From Plecoglossus altivelis (taxonomy: Eukaryota > Chordata > Actinopteri > Osmeriformes > Plecoglossidae): a stretch of 64,000 nt of DNA. Where the stretch lies: positions 6,183,614-6,247,613 of the forward strand of contig BROE01000005.1 of assembly GCA_036571765.1 (NCBI GenBank). Reading direction: 5' to 3'. Within the stretch, counting starts at the first letter, position 1; every line of letters starts with the position of its first letter. The notes beneath the pieces were generated by a model. It saw only the letters and a list, made by a program, of their open reading frames with translations, made no database searches and had not been told where the DNA came from. The position numbers and the translations under genes were made by a program. This document shows positions 23,474 to 36,297 of this stretch, piece after piece.

Positions 23474-25205
23474 GTGCCCCTCCTCTCTCTTGCTTGTTTA
23501 TGTCTGTGATTATCAGCTGCTTAACAAAAGGGCAGCAGGATATCTGGTGTAACACAATAGCAGGCTGGGGTCTCTGGAGGTGAAGGCAGGGGTCTCTCTC
23601 TCCCCCTGGGGTCCTTATCCTGATGCTATCAGCTGAGAGGAGCTCACTGGTGCGGGGAGGAGGGTGACCAGGGGTATCAGTGTGTGAAGAGCTGGCCTCA
23701 CTCTTCCCTGCTGAGATGCGGCCCGGAGGACCGCATAACAACTAGAGCCATAGGAGGATTTTGACCTTGTCTCTCTGTTGCTTTCACCTTTGACCCTGGG
23801 GAGGGAGTGTGTGGGGAGGGTGTGTGTGTGTGTGTGTGTGGGGGGGGGGGGGGCAGGGTGTTTCTGGTTATTTGCTCTTGTTCGCCAACCTGTCACATTG
23901 TAGGTAAAGCGTTGAGAGAAGCGTGATATGTGTTTAGGGATGTGCTAAGTGACACTTCAGAAAAGCCTTCTCGATGTTGATGCTTTTTATGTGTCTTCAT
24001 CTCTTTCTCCGAGCATTAACCGGATAATCTTACCGTCGCATTGTCCAAGCATGACCAAGCATGGACACAAATGCCAATTTGTCTCGTTGGCCACTGATTA
24101 AACTGTGGAATTCCACATGGGTGGCTGCATAACTGTTATGGTACATAACTCCTTTAGTGAGTGTGTTACAGTTCTATAGTGAGCTGTAAATCTGGATAAC
24201 TCTAGAATGTGTATGGTGTGATACTGAGTGAGTAAGTGAGAGGGTGGGTGAGTGAGTGAGTGAGTGAGTGAAAGAGAGGATGGGTGTGTGGGTGAGTGAG
24301 TTAGTGGGTGGTGTAAGTGGGTGGGTGGTGTGAGAGGGAGGGAGGGCGGTGGGAGGTATGCAGCTCCACAGAGCCAGGGCAGAGAAAGCTCCAGTGAAAG
24401 CGTGCCCTTGCTGACAGATGAATTGCTCTAATTAGAAATCCATAACATCCTGCCACATGGCCGCCTTATCCCCAGCACACTTCCTGCTCTGGGCCAGGCT
24501 GACGACAGCCAGCCCCACTCTCCCTGTCACTCGGAGTCAGACAGCCAATCACAACTGTGGGTGTGGGTGTTGCCCGCCTGCCTGCAGCACATGCCCTGTG
24601 CACTGGCCCTTACTGCTGGCTCTAGGACCCTCCTCCTGGTCTGTGGTGTTTATGTGTGTCCCTCTCTGGTTATGCCTACTTCTGCTCGTCCAATGGTGGG
24701 TCAAGAAAAAACATACCCTTAACCATCCCGACCCTGGGCATAAGCCTGTCCCCACCCTCGCCTCCAGTCTAAAAACATAAATATACTCGGTGTGTGTGGG
24801 TGAAGTATGCTCGGTCGTTTTCTGTGAGTCGTGTGTGTGTGTGTGTGTGTGTGTGTAGTGATGTGTGTTTGTGCGTCTGGAGTGTCGTGTGGGTGTGTGT
24901 GCCTGGGTCTGGTATGTGTTGTGTGAGTCTCTCTTTCGTGGTGCTGTGCTCGTGTCGGAGGGCGCGGACGGGCAGCCCGTGATACACATGTGGGCGCGCC
25001 TGGTGACTGCCTTCACACAAGTCTGGGATGTGTGTGTGTGGCGGGGCGGGTCGTGTGTATATGTGTGCGTGTGTCTCTTCTGGGTGTGTGTGTGTTTCAT
25101 CCCAGCCCTCTGTGTCTGAGGCCCTGGCTCTTTGGCTGGCTCACTGTCTCTATCACTTCCTCTGTTTTAGCCGCAGTCCATCATCCTGCTGCTCTATCTG
25201 TCTCC
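23472..25205. other. Noncoding sequence with GT and GAGT arrays
   Basis: (GT)n plus G12 at 23820-23852, GAGT/GGTG arrays at 24220-24330, (GT)n at 24832-24856. 23856-24215 and 24340-24780 are unique with no recognised exon. Confidence 0.45.
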
Positions 25206-25655
25206 CCTCCATCCCTCCTCACCCTCACTCCCACCCCTTACCATCTCTCCTTCCCTTTCCTCACCCCCTCCACATCCCTCTCACCACACTTCCCCCCCTT
25301 CCTCTCTCCTCTCCGCCCTCCCCACCCCCTTCACCATCCTCCTTCGACCTTCCCGTTACCCCTTCCCATCTCTCTTTCTCCCTCCATATCCCTCCACATC
25401 CCTCCCTACCCTACTTCCTGACCATACCTCTGTCTCTCCCTCCACCCTCCTCTCCTCTCCTCTTCCACCCCCCTCCATCCCTCCTCTCCCTCTCCCCACC
25501 CCCTTCCCATCTCTCCTCTCCCTCTCCTCACCCCCCTCCCATCCCTCGCTCTCCCTCATTCCACCCCCTTCCACTCCTCACATCACCCTGCTCACCACCC
25601 CTCCCATCACCTCGCCATCCTCCCCCCCCTTCCCATCCCTCCATCCGTCCTGTCC
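25206..25655. repeat. 450-base C-rich polypyrimidine tract
   Basis: Degenerate CCCTCCA/CCTCACC units, with very few purines other than scattered A. Confidence 0.9.
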
Positions 25656-25996
25656 CTAGGTGTCTAGCAGAGGGGCATGAACTGAGTCTGTCCAGAACAC
25701 TGTCTGGGGAATACAGATGATACCGGGCTGTCCAGGAACTCTGTTTCCTTCCAGCTGCTCCCATCGATCTCTGGCAGCAGTGATGCCAGCCAACTGTACA
25801 CAGACTGCTGGAGAGGGAGAGAGTGATACGCAGAGAGAGAGAAAGAGAGAGAGAGAGTCTACTGTCTGAGCATTAAGAGAAGCCCCTTAACCAAGATTCA
25901 TGTCACATCAGCAACATTATGTAGCTCTTAATGGTCTGCTCTGTCTCTGGGCTGTTATGAGATCACCAGACTGCCTAGGCCCTGCTCCCACGAGCT

Positions 25997-26063
25997 GCCA
26001 GGGGGGCCCTGCCAGGGGGGCCCTGCCAGGGGGGCCCTGCCAGGGGGGCCCTGCCAGGGGAGC
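25997..26063. repeat. 14-bp GC-rich minisatellite
   Basis: Almost five copies of gccaggggggccct, each with a G6 run. Opens both strands as Gly/Pro/Ala-rich frames, which are not real genes. Confidence 0.95.
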
Positions 26064-26847
26064 GCTTACCTTCCTCTGGGTCGGAGCCCAGGCTGGGTAA
26101 CTCTTCCTCTGGGAGGGGAGGTGGTGGGGGTGGGGGTGGGGCTGGGGGTGGGGCTGGTGGAAGTTGTTAATGCCATCCTGAAGGATGTCCGACTTCATTC
26201 CCACTCCTTTAATGTTATTCCTCAGCGTTGCGAAACCTTCAATTCCAATGTAGCTGGATCAACTCTGTACACCACCTTTGTCATGTCCAGTACATCTGGA
26301 CTCAATGACACTGTGCACACACACACACACACACACACCCACCTTTGTGTTAATGCAAATGGTGTGTGGCATCCACATTAACCACATCTCTGTGGTCAAA
26401 CCTACACACGGCACGGTCCTCTGCGGTCTGTCACCCTGGCGGTAACATCAGTGTTGCTTTTAACCCTCTGGTCGTTCCTGTTACCTTCCTTACACGAGCT
26501 TAGTACACAAACACACGCCAGGCCAACACACACACACTCACACTCCACCAAGCACTCACACAAACACACGTACGCATACATCATACTTCTGGCTTAATGT
26601 TAAAAGTATGCTGCTGTTTCTTTTTGAGAATGTCTGTTGAGAAAGCAAGTGGGTGGGGGGCAGGGAGAGGGGGCAGGGGGGCAGCAGCGAGGGAGGGAGG
26701 GGGGGCAGGGAGGCCACAGGGAGAAGAGGAGGGACAAAGAGAAGGAGGGAGGAAAGAGAGAAAGAGAAAGAGGATGGAGAGAGGAGGAAGGAGAGAAAGA
26801 GGGTTGAGCCACAGAACAGCGCCGCGGCAAGCAGCTGTGGCACTCCC
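26064..26847. other. Noncoding sequence with G-rich, CA and GA tracts
   Basis: G-rich quadruplex-prone tract at 26110-26160, (CA)n at 26313-26338, purine-rich 26640-26810. No exon recognised. Confidence 0.5.
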
Positions 26848-27397
26848 AGATTTCCCCCTGATTGCTTTCAGCTGGTACTTGAACCCTGGGCCTTTTGGGT
26901 TTTGGAGGCCGGCCCAGACCCCACAATCCCCCCAGCGCCCCATCCAGCTGCCTGACCCCTTCCTGACCCCGCGCCGAGGATAGGAAAATACGAGCGGTGC
27001 CAAGCCAGAGAGACTCTTTTATTTTGCCTGCTGGCACGCTGCCGGTGACCAGGGCTTACATAATGGGAAACATAGGAGGGACCCAGGAGAGAGACGACCC
27101 CCACCCCAGCCCTCTGCACCCCTACTCCCCCTTTCAGTTTGTTGCTGCTCTCCTCACCAATCTATCCTCCCTGTCCCCCCCCGATCTCCCTTCACCCCTT
27201 CCTCTCTCTCTCTCCCCTCCCTCTCCTGCCCTCCTTTCCCCATCTCTCCCCCCTCCTCCCCAGTGAACTCCCCCCTCCCCCTCCCTGTTCCCCTATCCTC
27301 TAGGATGTGATATATCTTTTCGGGTCCTCTTGCCCGGGCACATTTATTACAGACACCCTCGACACAATCCTGAAGCGCAGCCACCACCGGCACAACG

Positions 27398-27434
<37 letters not shown>

Positions 27435-27994
27435 NNNNNNNNNNAGATTTCCCCCTGATTGCTTTCAGCTGGTACTTGAACCCTGGGCCTTTTGGGTTTT
27501 GGAGGCCGGCCCAGACCCCACAATCCCCCCAGCGCCCCATCCAGCTGCCTGACCCCTTCCTGACCCCGCGCCGAGGATAGGAAAATACGAGCGGTGCCAA
27601 GCCAGAGAGACTCTTTTATTTTGCCTGCTGGCACGCTGCCGGTGACCAGGGCTTACATAATGGGAAACATAGGAGGGACCCAGGAGAGAGACGACCCCCA
27701 CCCCAGCCCTCTGCACCCCTACTCCCCCTTTCAGTTTGTTGCTGCTCTCCTCACCAATCTATCCTCCCTGTCCCCCCCCGATCTCCCTTCACCCCTTCCT
27801 CTCTCTCTCTCCCCTCCCTCTCCTGCCCTCCTTTCCCCATCTCTCCCCCCTCCTCCCCAGTGAACTCCCCCCTCCCCCTCCCTGTTCCCCTATCCTCTAG
27901 GATGTGATATATCTTTTCGGGTCCTCTTGCCCGGGCACATTTATTACAGACACCCTCGACACAATCCTGAAGCGCAGCCACCACCGGCACAACG

Positions 27995-28031
<37 letters not shown>
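26848..28031 (+). repeat. 587-bp direct duplication flanking the N gap
   Basis: The block starting at 26848 (agatttccccctgattgc) recurs at 27445 with a constant offset of 597 bases at every landmark checked. These include the polypyrimidine tract, the Ttaggatgtgatat stretch and the start of the (CA)n run. The lack of visible divergence and the position against a gap in a microsatellite suggest an assembly duplication (unmerged haplotypes or a mis-joined contig end) rather than an old genomic duplication. Confidence 0.9.
27435..27444. other. Assembly gap (10 N)
   Basis: Ten Ns interrupt a (CA)n run. The sequence just after the gap repeats the sequence that begins 597 bases earlier. Confidence 0.99.
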
Positions 28032-28036
<5 letters not shown>

Positions 28037-28062
28037 ACACACACACTGTCACACACACACTG

Positions 28063-28096
<34 letters not shown>

Positions 28097-28226
28097 TGTC
28101 ACACACATGCATTCTCACGCAGCCTGCACACAGCAAACACCCAGGCACACCAACTACAGCACACGCACGCACATAGACACACTCGCGCACGCTCTGTCTC
28201 ACATTTGTGCGTGCAGGCGTGTGCAT

Positions 28227-28279
<53 letters not shown>

Positions 28280-28293
28280 TCACACACACACTG

Positions 28294-28340
<47 letters not shown>
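28032..28340. repeat. Complex (CA)n with duplicated CACTGTCACA cassettes
   Basis: CA arrays at 28032-28095 and 28230-28339 both contain paired actgtcacacacacactgtc interruptions, suggesting local duplication within the array. Confidence 0.9.
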
Positions 28341-28341
<1 letters not shown>

Positions 28342-28998
28342 GCCTTCCTGACACGTCCACACAGTGTCGTAGAGGGACTGTAGACGCAGTATAGCACGCA
28401 CGCCATGGGGAGGCGCTCCACTTCCTGACTCTGCGTTCCTCAACGCTCTACCTTTGCTCTTGTTGCCATGTCTCTGCGTCTCTCTCCGCTCTCCATCTCT
28501 CTCAGATCTCATCTCTCTCCCTCGCTTGATTCGCATCTCCTGTGTCTGCTGCTTGCTGCAGGGCCGGGTCCCTGGGAAGATCGCTCTCAGAGCACAGGGA
28601 CTGAGTCATGGACTGCTGTTGAAGGAAAACTCTGACCTCTCATCCTCCCTTTTTGCTCTGTCTTTCATTTTTCAGTCTCTCCCTCCCTCTCCCTCCCTCC
28701 CTCCCTCCCTGTCTCTCTCGCCCTCCCTCCCTCCCTCCCCATCTCTCTCTCTCTCTCTTTCTCTTCCCTAGTGCTGTGTTCTTCCTGCTCCTCTGTCTCC
28801 CCTCCAGCCTGCAGGATTGTAATAATAGTAATAATGATAATAGGCTTGATGGGCCTGGTGACGGGGATGTACAGAAACAGAATATTAGAATAACAAACAC
28901 ACTCTTCAACCAATGGCCATCAGCTGACCTCAGCACAGATAGTGTGAGTTTGTATGTGTGTGTGTGTCTTTGAAGGAGGAGCTTCATTGTGTGTGTGA

Positions 28999-29035
<37 letters not shown>

Positions 29036-29904
29036 GCCTAAAGCAGAGAGATAGAAAGACAGCGAGAGGGAGAAGGGTTGCTGGCATGCTGTATACATGG
29101 TCACTTCCTCTCCAGTTTAAACAGAGCAGGCTGTGCTGGCAGGCTGAGCTCCCCTCTCCAAATGGTTTGCATCATGTTTAAACCTCCCTGCCACCCCCTT
29201 CCCTCTCCCCCCCCCCCTCTCTCTCTCTGTGTCTCTCTCTTCCTCTCTCCATAAATCATCAAATATCTCAAACTTTATGTGAATTTGAAAAAACCCCATC
29301 TTTTCTTTCTCCCTGCAAAGAGGCACACAAAAAAAGCTGTGAAATGGATCCAGGATATCTTTCCACTCCAAACACTCCCCTTCCCTCCAGCGTCTGTGCC
29401 CTCCATTCCTCCATCCCTCCATCCCTCTTTCTCTCACGTCTCCACATCTCCATCCCTCCACCTCTCCATCCCTTCATCTTCCCTGACCCTCCAGCCCCCA
29501 AGGCAGACCACTGTCCCCTGTCTCCTGGGCAGGATGTCCCTCATCACCACAGATGTCAGCTGAACCAGTAAGTGTTCTGTCACCCTGGGTAACAGCTGCC
29601 TGTTAGTCACTGTTGCACAATCTTCTATCACCATGGCACCATGGCCAACACAACAGAGGAGATTGAAAGTTAAGACTGAAGATTAAACGTTAAAAGTAGC
29701 TGCTGATAAAAGCTGAATTCTCAGTATGTTTTTCATATCTTTGTCACATCTCAAAGACTGTGCAATTTAGTTTGACTCTGTGTACGAAATCAACTATGTG
29801 TTTGGTGAGACATAACTGGACCTTTTATACTTTTTACTTTTCATGCATGCAGCACTATTGAGTCCCTGGCTGGACAGTTTGTATGTGTGATGAATATTTA
29901 GCTG
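28341..29904. other. Noncoding sequence with CCCT, GT and CCATC tracts
   Basis: CCCT/CT tract at 28676-28765, ATA-rich patch at 28818-28845, (GT)n at 29002-29034, ccatccctcc tract at 29400-29480. An RFX-like element with 3-base spacing (gtcaccctgggtaac) lies at 29579-29593. No exon recognised. Confidence 0.45.
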
Positions 29905-30075
29905 TGTGTCTGTGAGTGTCTGTGGTCTGTGAGTGTCTTTGTCTGTAAATGTCTGTGAGTGTCTGTGGTCTGCAAGTGTCTGTGGCCTGTGAGTGTCTGT
30001 GAGTTTCTGTGGCCTGTGAGTGTCTGGGTGTTTCTGTGGTCTGTGAGTTTTTGTGGTCTGTGACTGTCTGTAGTC
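29905..30075. repeat. Degenerate GTCTGTGA minisatellite
   Basis: Variant units of gtgagtgtctgtggtct over about 170 bases. Confidence 0.9.
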
Positions 30076-30227
30076 CCCATCTTTATCTGGAGGTTAACTG
30101 TCCCTCTCACTGTTCTCCTTCTCCACTCTGTGAGTTCAGTCATGAAGGCCACTGCTGGATGCCCAGGGGCCTGTTTACATCAGGGGACTATTTTAAGGCC
30201 CAAGCCTGCCCTCCATATGACTGGTAT

Positions 30228-30432
30228 ACACACACACACACACACACATGCACACACAAGCCTGCTCATGTGCACACACACACACGCTTGCTCACGTGCA
30301 CATACACACAAGCATTCTCACGTGCACACACACACACACGCGCACACAAGCATGTTCATGTGCGCGCGCACACAAGCATGCGCACATAGACACTCAGGCA
30401 CATCTGCATGCACACACACGCACACACACACC
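30228..30432. repeat. CA-rich minisatellite
   Basis: CA runs interrupted by regularly spaced agcctgctcatgtg-like words, about 200 bases. Confidence 0.85.
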
Positions 30433-31455
30433 AACAGTCTGAGCTCATCTACATGGGTGGGCACATTACAGTCAGCAGTGATTAAATAGGCTGCCCTCGG
30501 CCTGATATACCTTCCTACAGCCTGACAGAGAGAGAGACTAAGATTAAGAGTGAGACAGGGGGGAGAGAGAGAGACAGAGGAAGAGACAGATAGAGAGAAA
30601 GATGCAATGTTGGGACATCCCTCAAACCAAGCCAACACACACACACTCATTCGTGTGCCTCAGGCTTGACTTCTTTTATGAGGGTCATATTTCACCAGCT
30701 CACCTCAAAAGAGATCGGAATGTTCATCAAAGCAGCCTCAAGTGTTTAGAACGAGCCTCGCAGTGTGAAGTCATATCAGTGAATGCCCATCTGTGAGCTA
30801 AGCACCAGGAACACACCCAGGAAACAGGCTCGTCCAGATTCTATTGGAACGAGCCGCTGTACCAGTCTGTGATCCATTAGTCGAGGCATCCTTCCATAGC
30901 GAATTAATCTCTATTCATTTGTAGGGTTGGCAGACTTAATTTTCACTGAAGACAGTTTTCACAGAAGAAGTCTTTCTTTCTCCTGTGGCGTGTTTTGGGT
31001 GCTGGTAACAGGGTGAGCCTTGCTAATCACCATTTCAAACAGCTCCTGTTGCCCTCGGCTGTGTCTCTCCATTGACTAAACTTGTTCATCACTCGTTGAA
31101 CTGGACCTGGATCAAAAGGCAGCTTTGATGAAGCCATCCAAAGCCCAGAAGCTGAACAACTGGGGGGCTGATCAACTGTGTGTGTGTGGGGGGAGGGAGG
31201 AGGTGGGTGGAAGGGGGGGGGCAGGTGGTGCAGAAGTGATGGACGCACGGTGGGTGGGGAGGTGGGAGGCAGAGGAGGGAAGGGGCTGTTTGGGTGGTCT
31301 TTGTTGAGTTTTATGGCTGTTGCACGTGCGCGGTGTGTGTGTGTGTGTGCGTGTGTGTGTGCGTGCGTACATGTTTCGATGCATGTCTGTGTGTGTGAAC
31401 AGGTAAGATGAAAGCAAACGTTAGCTTGATGATTGAGAGTTGCTAATGGGAAGAG
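30433..31455. other. Mostly unique noncoding sequence
   Basis: GA-rich patch at 30525-30600; unique 30640-31180; G-rich 31186-31280; (GT)n at 31333-31365. No exon recognised. Confidence 0.45.
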
Positions 31456-31458
31456 GGT

Positions 31459-31480
31459 GGGGGGGGGGGGGGGGGGGGGG
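31459..31480. repeat. G22 homopolymer
   Basis: Uninterrupted run of 22 G on the + strand. Confidence 0.95.
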
Positions 31481-32790
31481 AGAGGAAGAGACATCAAGGC
31501 GTGTGTTTGCGTGTGGCTTTCTAACACTTCACTCGACACCGCACAAGTTGGATAGTGTTCTGGCTCATCAGTTCCAGCCCCCTGGTCTCTGCGCTGCTAT
31601 CTTTCACTTCCTCTTCTGTGAAGCGCTCCTATCTCTCTCTTTCATCTCTCTCTCCTTTCCTCTCTTCTTCGATGTCCTCGGTCCTTCCTGCCTTCTCAAA
31701 CGTCCCCACTCCCTCCCACCCTGCCCCACTCCCTCCCACCCTGCCCCACTTTCCTTTTCTTTGTAAGGGATTTGGTGGTAAATGAGCCCATTGGGGCCTG
31801 ACTGTCCCCCCAGACTTGCAGCTCTGGACACCATGAAGGGTTCCCCCTTCAACACTGCTCGGTCCAATGTAACGCAGAAGACGAGAGAAGCGTGTTGACA
31901 GACTCCCACGGTGACATGCACACCGACAGATTGGTAGATTTGGACTAGTACGTGAGCTCATTGACACGCTCGAAGGAGTGCAAACACACGTGTCTTTAAG
32001 TCAGTCACTCCGGGCCGTGATGGCTGCTGTCTGTTCTGCGTTTCGCCGTTCGCGGGCCTTGCTACTGTGGTCGCAGGCGTCTTGTGACAATTACACCCCC
32101 GCTGTCTCCTCAGTCTGTCGCAAGCCAAGCTTTAATTATCCAAATGAAATGGGGGGGGGGTTTACATCCTTGCTTGGCTCACAAGACCCTTCAAATAATG
32201 AGAGGAGAGACGTTCAAAAGCCAGATGTGTATTATTTCTGTACGGTCGACAAAATAAAAGATAACAATCATTCATTTTGAACGGCGGAATTCGCGGTGAG
32301 GTGATAGTGATAACATTTGGAGGTGGGTGATAATGTTTTTCTTGTTTTCGTGTGTGTGTTTGTGTGTTTGCATGAATGCGTAGATTAAATACATTGAGCT
32401 TGTCAATCAACTGGTACAATATCAGCACCTCATGCATGTGCATCTCACACATACACACACACACACACACACATCAGTGTGTCCAAGAGTGACTTGGTGA
32501 AGTAGCCAATCAATAGGCTGAATGTGTGTGTGTTGATGCGTTGAGACAGTTGAGGGGAGGGGTCTAGGGTCTAACCTAACACCATGATTAAGCCTTTAGC
32601 TAATGGGAGCCATCTGAGCTGAAACCCTATCGAGGTGCAGCTCCCAACCTTAATAAAGCCCTTGTTTTCACTGCTGGCCCAGCGACGGCTCTGTTGCCCT
32701 GACAGAAAACTAGTACACACGCTCAGTGTGCTCCTCAATGGCGTGCCACAGTGCCGTGGCGGTAGGATATCTGTAGAGCACGAGCACAGT

Positions 32791-32828
<38 letters not shown>

Positions 32829-34050
32829 GGGAGATAGAGAGAGAGAGAGATACACAGAAACAGAGATGGTCTTCAGTAAGTGTAAGCGCTACAAAGGGCT
32901 TGTGCAACATACTGATCCTTCTCCCATCATCCTCCCTGATTGGGCCTCTATTTGTATAATGCCTCATGCCCTGGGTAGATCAGATGGAATCTCATAATCA
33001 ACACTTCCTCTCTCACTCTTCCTCCCTCTCACTCTCTCCTCTCTCTCTCTCTCTCTCTCCTCTCTCTTAGTAACCCTGTATACAGTGTGGGTTGTTGAGC
33101 GTTTTTCTGACTGTGTTGATAGGATGGTAGTTCTTGTTAAGAGTGATGAGAAGAGGTCATATGACAGGGTAATTTGATCTGAATCAGAGATACTGTTCTA
33201 TTATCGCAGCGGAAAACTGCCCTGACCGTAATCTACTCAACACACACTCAACTCTGACATTTGGTCATGTGTTGGTCTGGGCCTCTGTCAGATTTGCCGT
33301 TTGCAACATTGCTCAACACCTTCAAACAGCTGTTCACACATCAGCCCTTACAGCAGACTAATCCGATATAGAAGATGCCTGGTGAACAGTAAACAAACGC
33401 TTTTCCAGCCAAAAGGCGGTTTGACAACATAGCAAATATTCCCTAAAACTCTACAGGAGCAAGTGAGAATTCGTGTTTCTCACAGGAATATCCCCTCAAA
33501 ACCTGTGTGTTTGCGTGTATGTGTGTGTGTGTGTTTTTGTGGTTTATGGGGACGTGTCCTGGCAGGCCAGCGCTGGGTCATAGACAGTCTCCTGCAGCAT
33601 TTGTCTGGCCCCTCTGTGGCTACAGGTGCTTCACATTACTGCTCGTAAAAACTCAGTGAGAGGGAAAAATTACAGCCACAATTTGTTGGAGGGAGGGACA
33701 GGGAGTTGAGCACTGTATGGATGGACTATTGACATATTAATTCATTGCTGTGTTGTGTCTGTTGAATGCTTCAGCATTCCGACACTGTGCCAGGAAAGAC
33801 CATCTTGTTTTTGAATTGCATTTTAGTGCCATTTTGAGAGAGTAATGATTTAACAGTGTATGTGTGTGTGTGTGCGTGCGCGCAAAGGGGTGTGTGGGAG
33901 GGTTAGGGAGGGCTTGAATATTTGTGTTGAAGTGTGTTTAATGTGCCTGCATCTCCGTGTGTTCGTTTATCTGTGCTTGTGTCTGCTTGCATGTGTGTGT
34001 GTGTGTGTCTGTCTGCCAGCGTGTGATCACACGCAGGCAGGCACGCTCCC
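31481..34050. other. Mostly unique noncoding sequence
   Basis: Small arrays only: CA at 32451-32472, GA at 32792-32850, CT at 33001-33068, GT at 33857-33880. A complex CpG-containing stretch lies at 31930-32110. No coding exon recognised on either strand. Confidence 0.45.
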
Positions 34051-34054
34051 AGTC

Positions 34055-34148
34055 TGGTGGTGTGTGTTTGTGTGTTTGTGTGTGTGTGTGTGTATGTGTG
34101 TGTTTGTGTGTGTTTGTGTGTGTGTGTTTGTGTGTGTGTTTGTGTGTA

Positions 34149-34191
<43 letters not shown>
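34055..34191. repeat. (GT)n with TTTG interruptions
   Basis: A 135-base array of GT with regular gtttgt insertions. Confidence 0.95.
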
Positions 34192-34192
<1 letters not shown>

Positions 34193-34919
34193 CGCTAATA
34201 CGTAAAAGGGGGAAGTCATGGGGTCAGGGGTTGTTGGAAGGGCACTGCAGAGAGACAGGAAACAGGCCTAATCTCAGAAAGGCTGGTGACTTCCTGCTCC
34301 GTGTGCCTGGCACAGAGAACACAGTGTCTCTACCAGACTGCAGGGTCACTCCCTGTACTGGCTAATTCAATCAGGATTAAGACGACTCAGATCTACAATC
34401 AGGAATAAGTGGTGAACCTGACCCGACCAGACCCAACTCTGGGACAGTAATTTGGTTCAAGACCCCAATGGGTCAGCCCAACCCTTTTAGTCACATGAAA
34501 ACAACAATTTGGTGTTGTCATCTCTTTAACAGTGTCGTCACCTTCTGTCAAATGATTTTCTGCGAACACAAGCGTTGGCCAAATGTGTCACAACATGGGA
34601 AGAAAAGAGAACCATTTATAGATCTTTGTGGCAAGCATCCGAGGGCATGACAAGGTCTGTTTACCAGTAAGGGAGGGTTTTTTCCTACGCAACATTTGAC
34701 AGTGCACCCCTCCCTCTCAGTATGGCTGGAGCTCTGCCCCTGTCAGGATATCTGCCATGACACTCACTGTTGCGCTGAAAACAGCAGGTCGTTGGTTTCA
34801 ATACTTACTGACAGATGCTTTAGTCACTTACTCCTTCACACATCTCGCAAGCGTGGGGGTCATCAGGAAAAAGGAACAGATGGCATTTCAGTGGACTATG
34901 CCATTACTGATGCATTTGA
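34192..34919. other. Unique noncoding sequence
   Basis: Complex sequence with no recognised exon. Confidence 0.4.
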
Positions 34920-34998
34920 CATACAGTATATATAAACATATATATACACAGTATATAGTATATATATATAGAATATATATACAGTACATATAGACAGA
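34920..34998. repeat. TATA-rich array
   Basis: About 80 bases of imperfect TA repeats with several inverted segments; likely hairpin-forming. Confidence 0.9.
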
Positions 34999-36297
34999 GA
35001 TTTATCTTAAGAAATATATTTATGAATTGGAGGCTGCGTCCGTCATAGAATGATGCACTGGTCCCTGTTGCTGGTTCGCAACTGAACTATGTTTTATAAA
35101 GGTCATTCATGGCCGCAGTCTGTGTCTGTTAAATTCAACACAAGTCTGCGTTTCCTCCAAATGCACCACAAAACCTACGTTTCGAGTTTCGAGTCAGACC
35201 GCCAGATTCGACGGAATCTGCTTTTTCGATGGCGGTTCGTAACCAGGGCATGGCAAAGAACTCCTATTGGCTAATAGCACATCCCTTCCGTGGCGTTTTA
35301 TTGGCCTGTGCAGATGGTTTAGAGCTTGAAGGGGACCGGGGTACAGTTCAAGGGCTCTGCACTCGATTACCCGGCCGCACATGAAAGGTAGTCAGAGGAG
35401 GGAATGGGTACCACACAGCCATTATGTGATCTGGGTGGATTACTCCAACCACTCACTTCATATAAAACATGGAGCTTGTCTGTCGTAAGCAACAAGCCAT
35501 CATTGTTTTGGGCTCACCCCCTGTGTCTGCCTCGGAATCAGGCTTTTGTGGCGATGGAGGAATTCGCTGCCAGGGAGGGATGAGGTGGAGCTCCCGACTC
35601 CCTTGAGGCGACGTAGTTAGGGCGAGGACCTCCACGCTGATCTGCCTCCATCTGTGTGCGAGGCTCTCCTGCTCAGAGGCTGCGACATCAGGCAGAGGGA
35701 GAGAGCGTGTCGAGGAGCGGGCGCTGTGTGAAGTTAAGCTCCGTGGCCCCAGCAGTCGCTCTCAGGGGCCGGTAATTACAGCATTACCACCTGATGGGAG
35801 TCATTTGTACTAATGACAGGGCTGTGTTTACTCAGGGTGGGGGGAGGGGGAGGGGGGAGGGGGGGAGGAACTCCCAGCTAGTTGTGTTGGAGGGAGCAGG
35901 TGCATGGGACAAGTAAGTATGAGGTAATACTTTCTGAAATTCCTGCAGGATTTGTGAGCATGGGTGCGGACAGTGCTGGGTGGGTGAGCTTTTTGAAACC
36001 GAACCAGAATGTTCCAAACCCCAAGCCCTCCCTCATCATGATGCTTATTAAATACGGAGGTACTCCAGAACCTCACCCATCCTGCCACTTGACCCCCCCC
36101 ATCCGTTGACATGTGTTCAAAAATGACCTCCATCCTTTTTTTCCCGCATCACCTGAACCTGCCTCTCTCCTTTCCCTTCTCTCCTCCCCTCGCAACTCTC
36201 CTCTCTCCTTACTCACGTCCTTCTGCACATTCTCACCCTCTTTCCATTTCCCTCCACCCCCTAGCCTCTCCTCCACTAACACCCCCCTTTCTCCCAG
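34999..36297. other. Noncoding sequence upstream of the smg6-like exon
   Basis: Complex sequence including the promoter-like CCAAT cluster at 35260-35310. G-rich tract at 35838-35870. Pyrimidine-rich sequence at 36160-36297 runs into the splice acceptor of the smg6-like exon. Confidence 0.45.
35260..35310 (-). promoter_or_regulatory. Promoter-like CCAAT-ETS-CCAAT cluster
   Basis: On the minus strand, two CCAAT boxes (complements of 35300-35304 and 35266-35270) lie 34 bases apart with an ETS-like CGGAAG between them. The surrounding 35040-35400 is complex sequence with some CpG. No transcript or ORF is recognised downstream on that strand. Confidence 0.25.
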
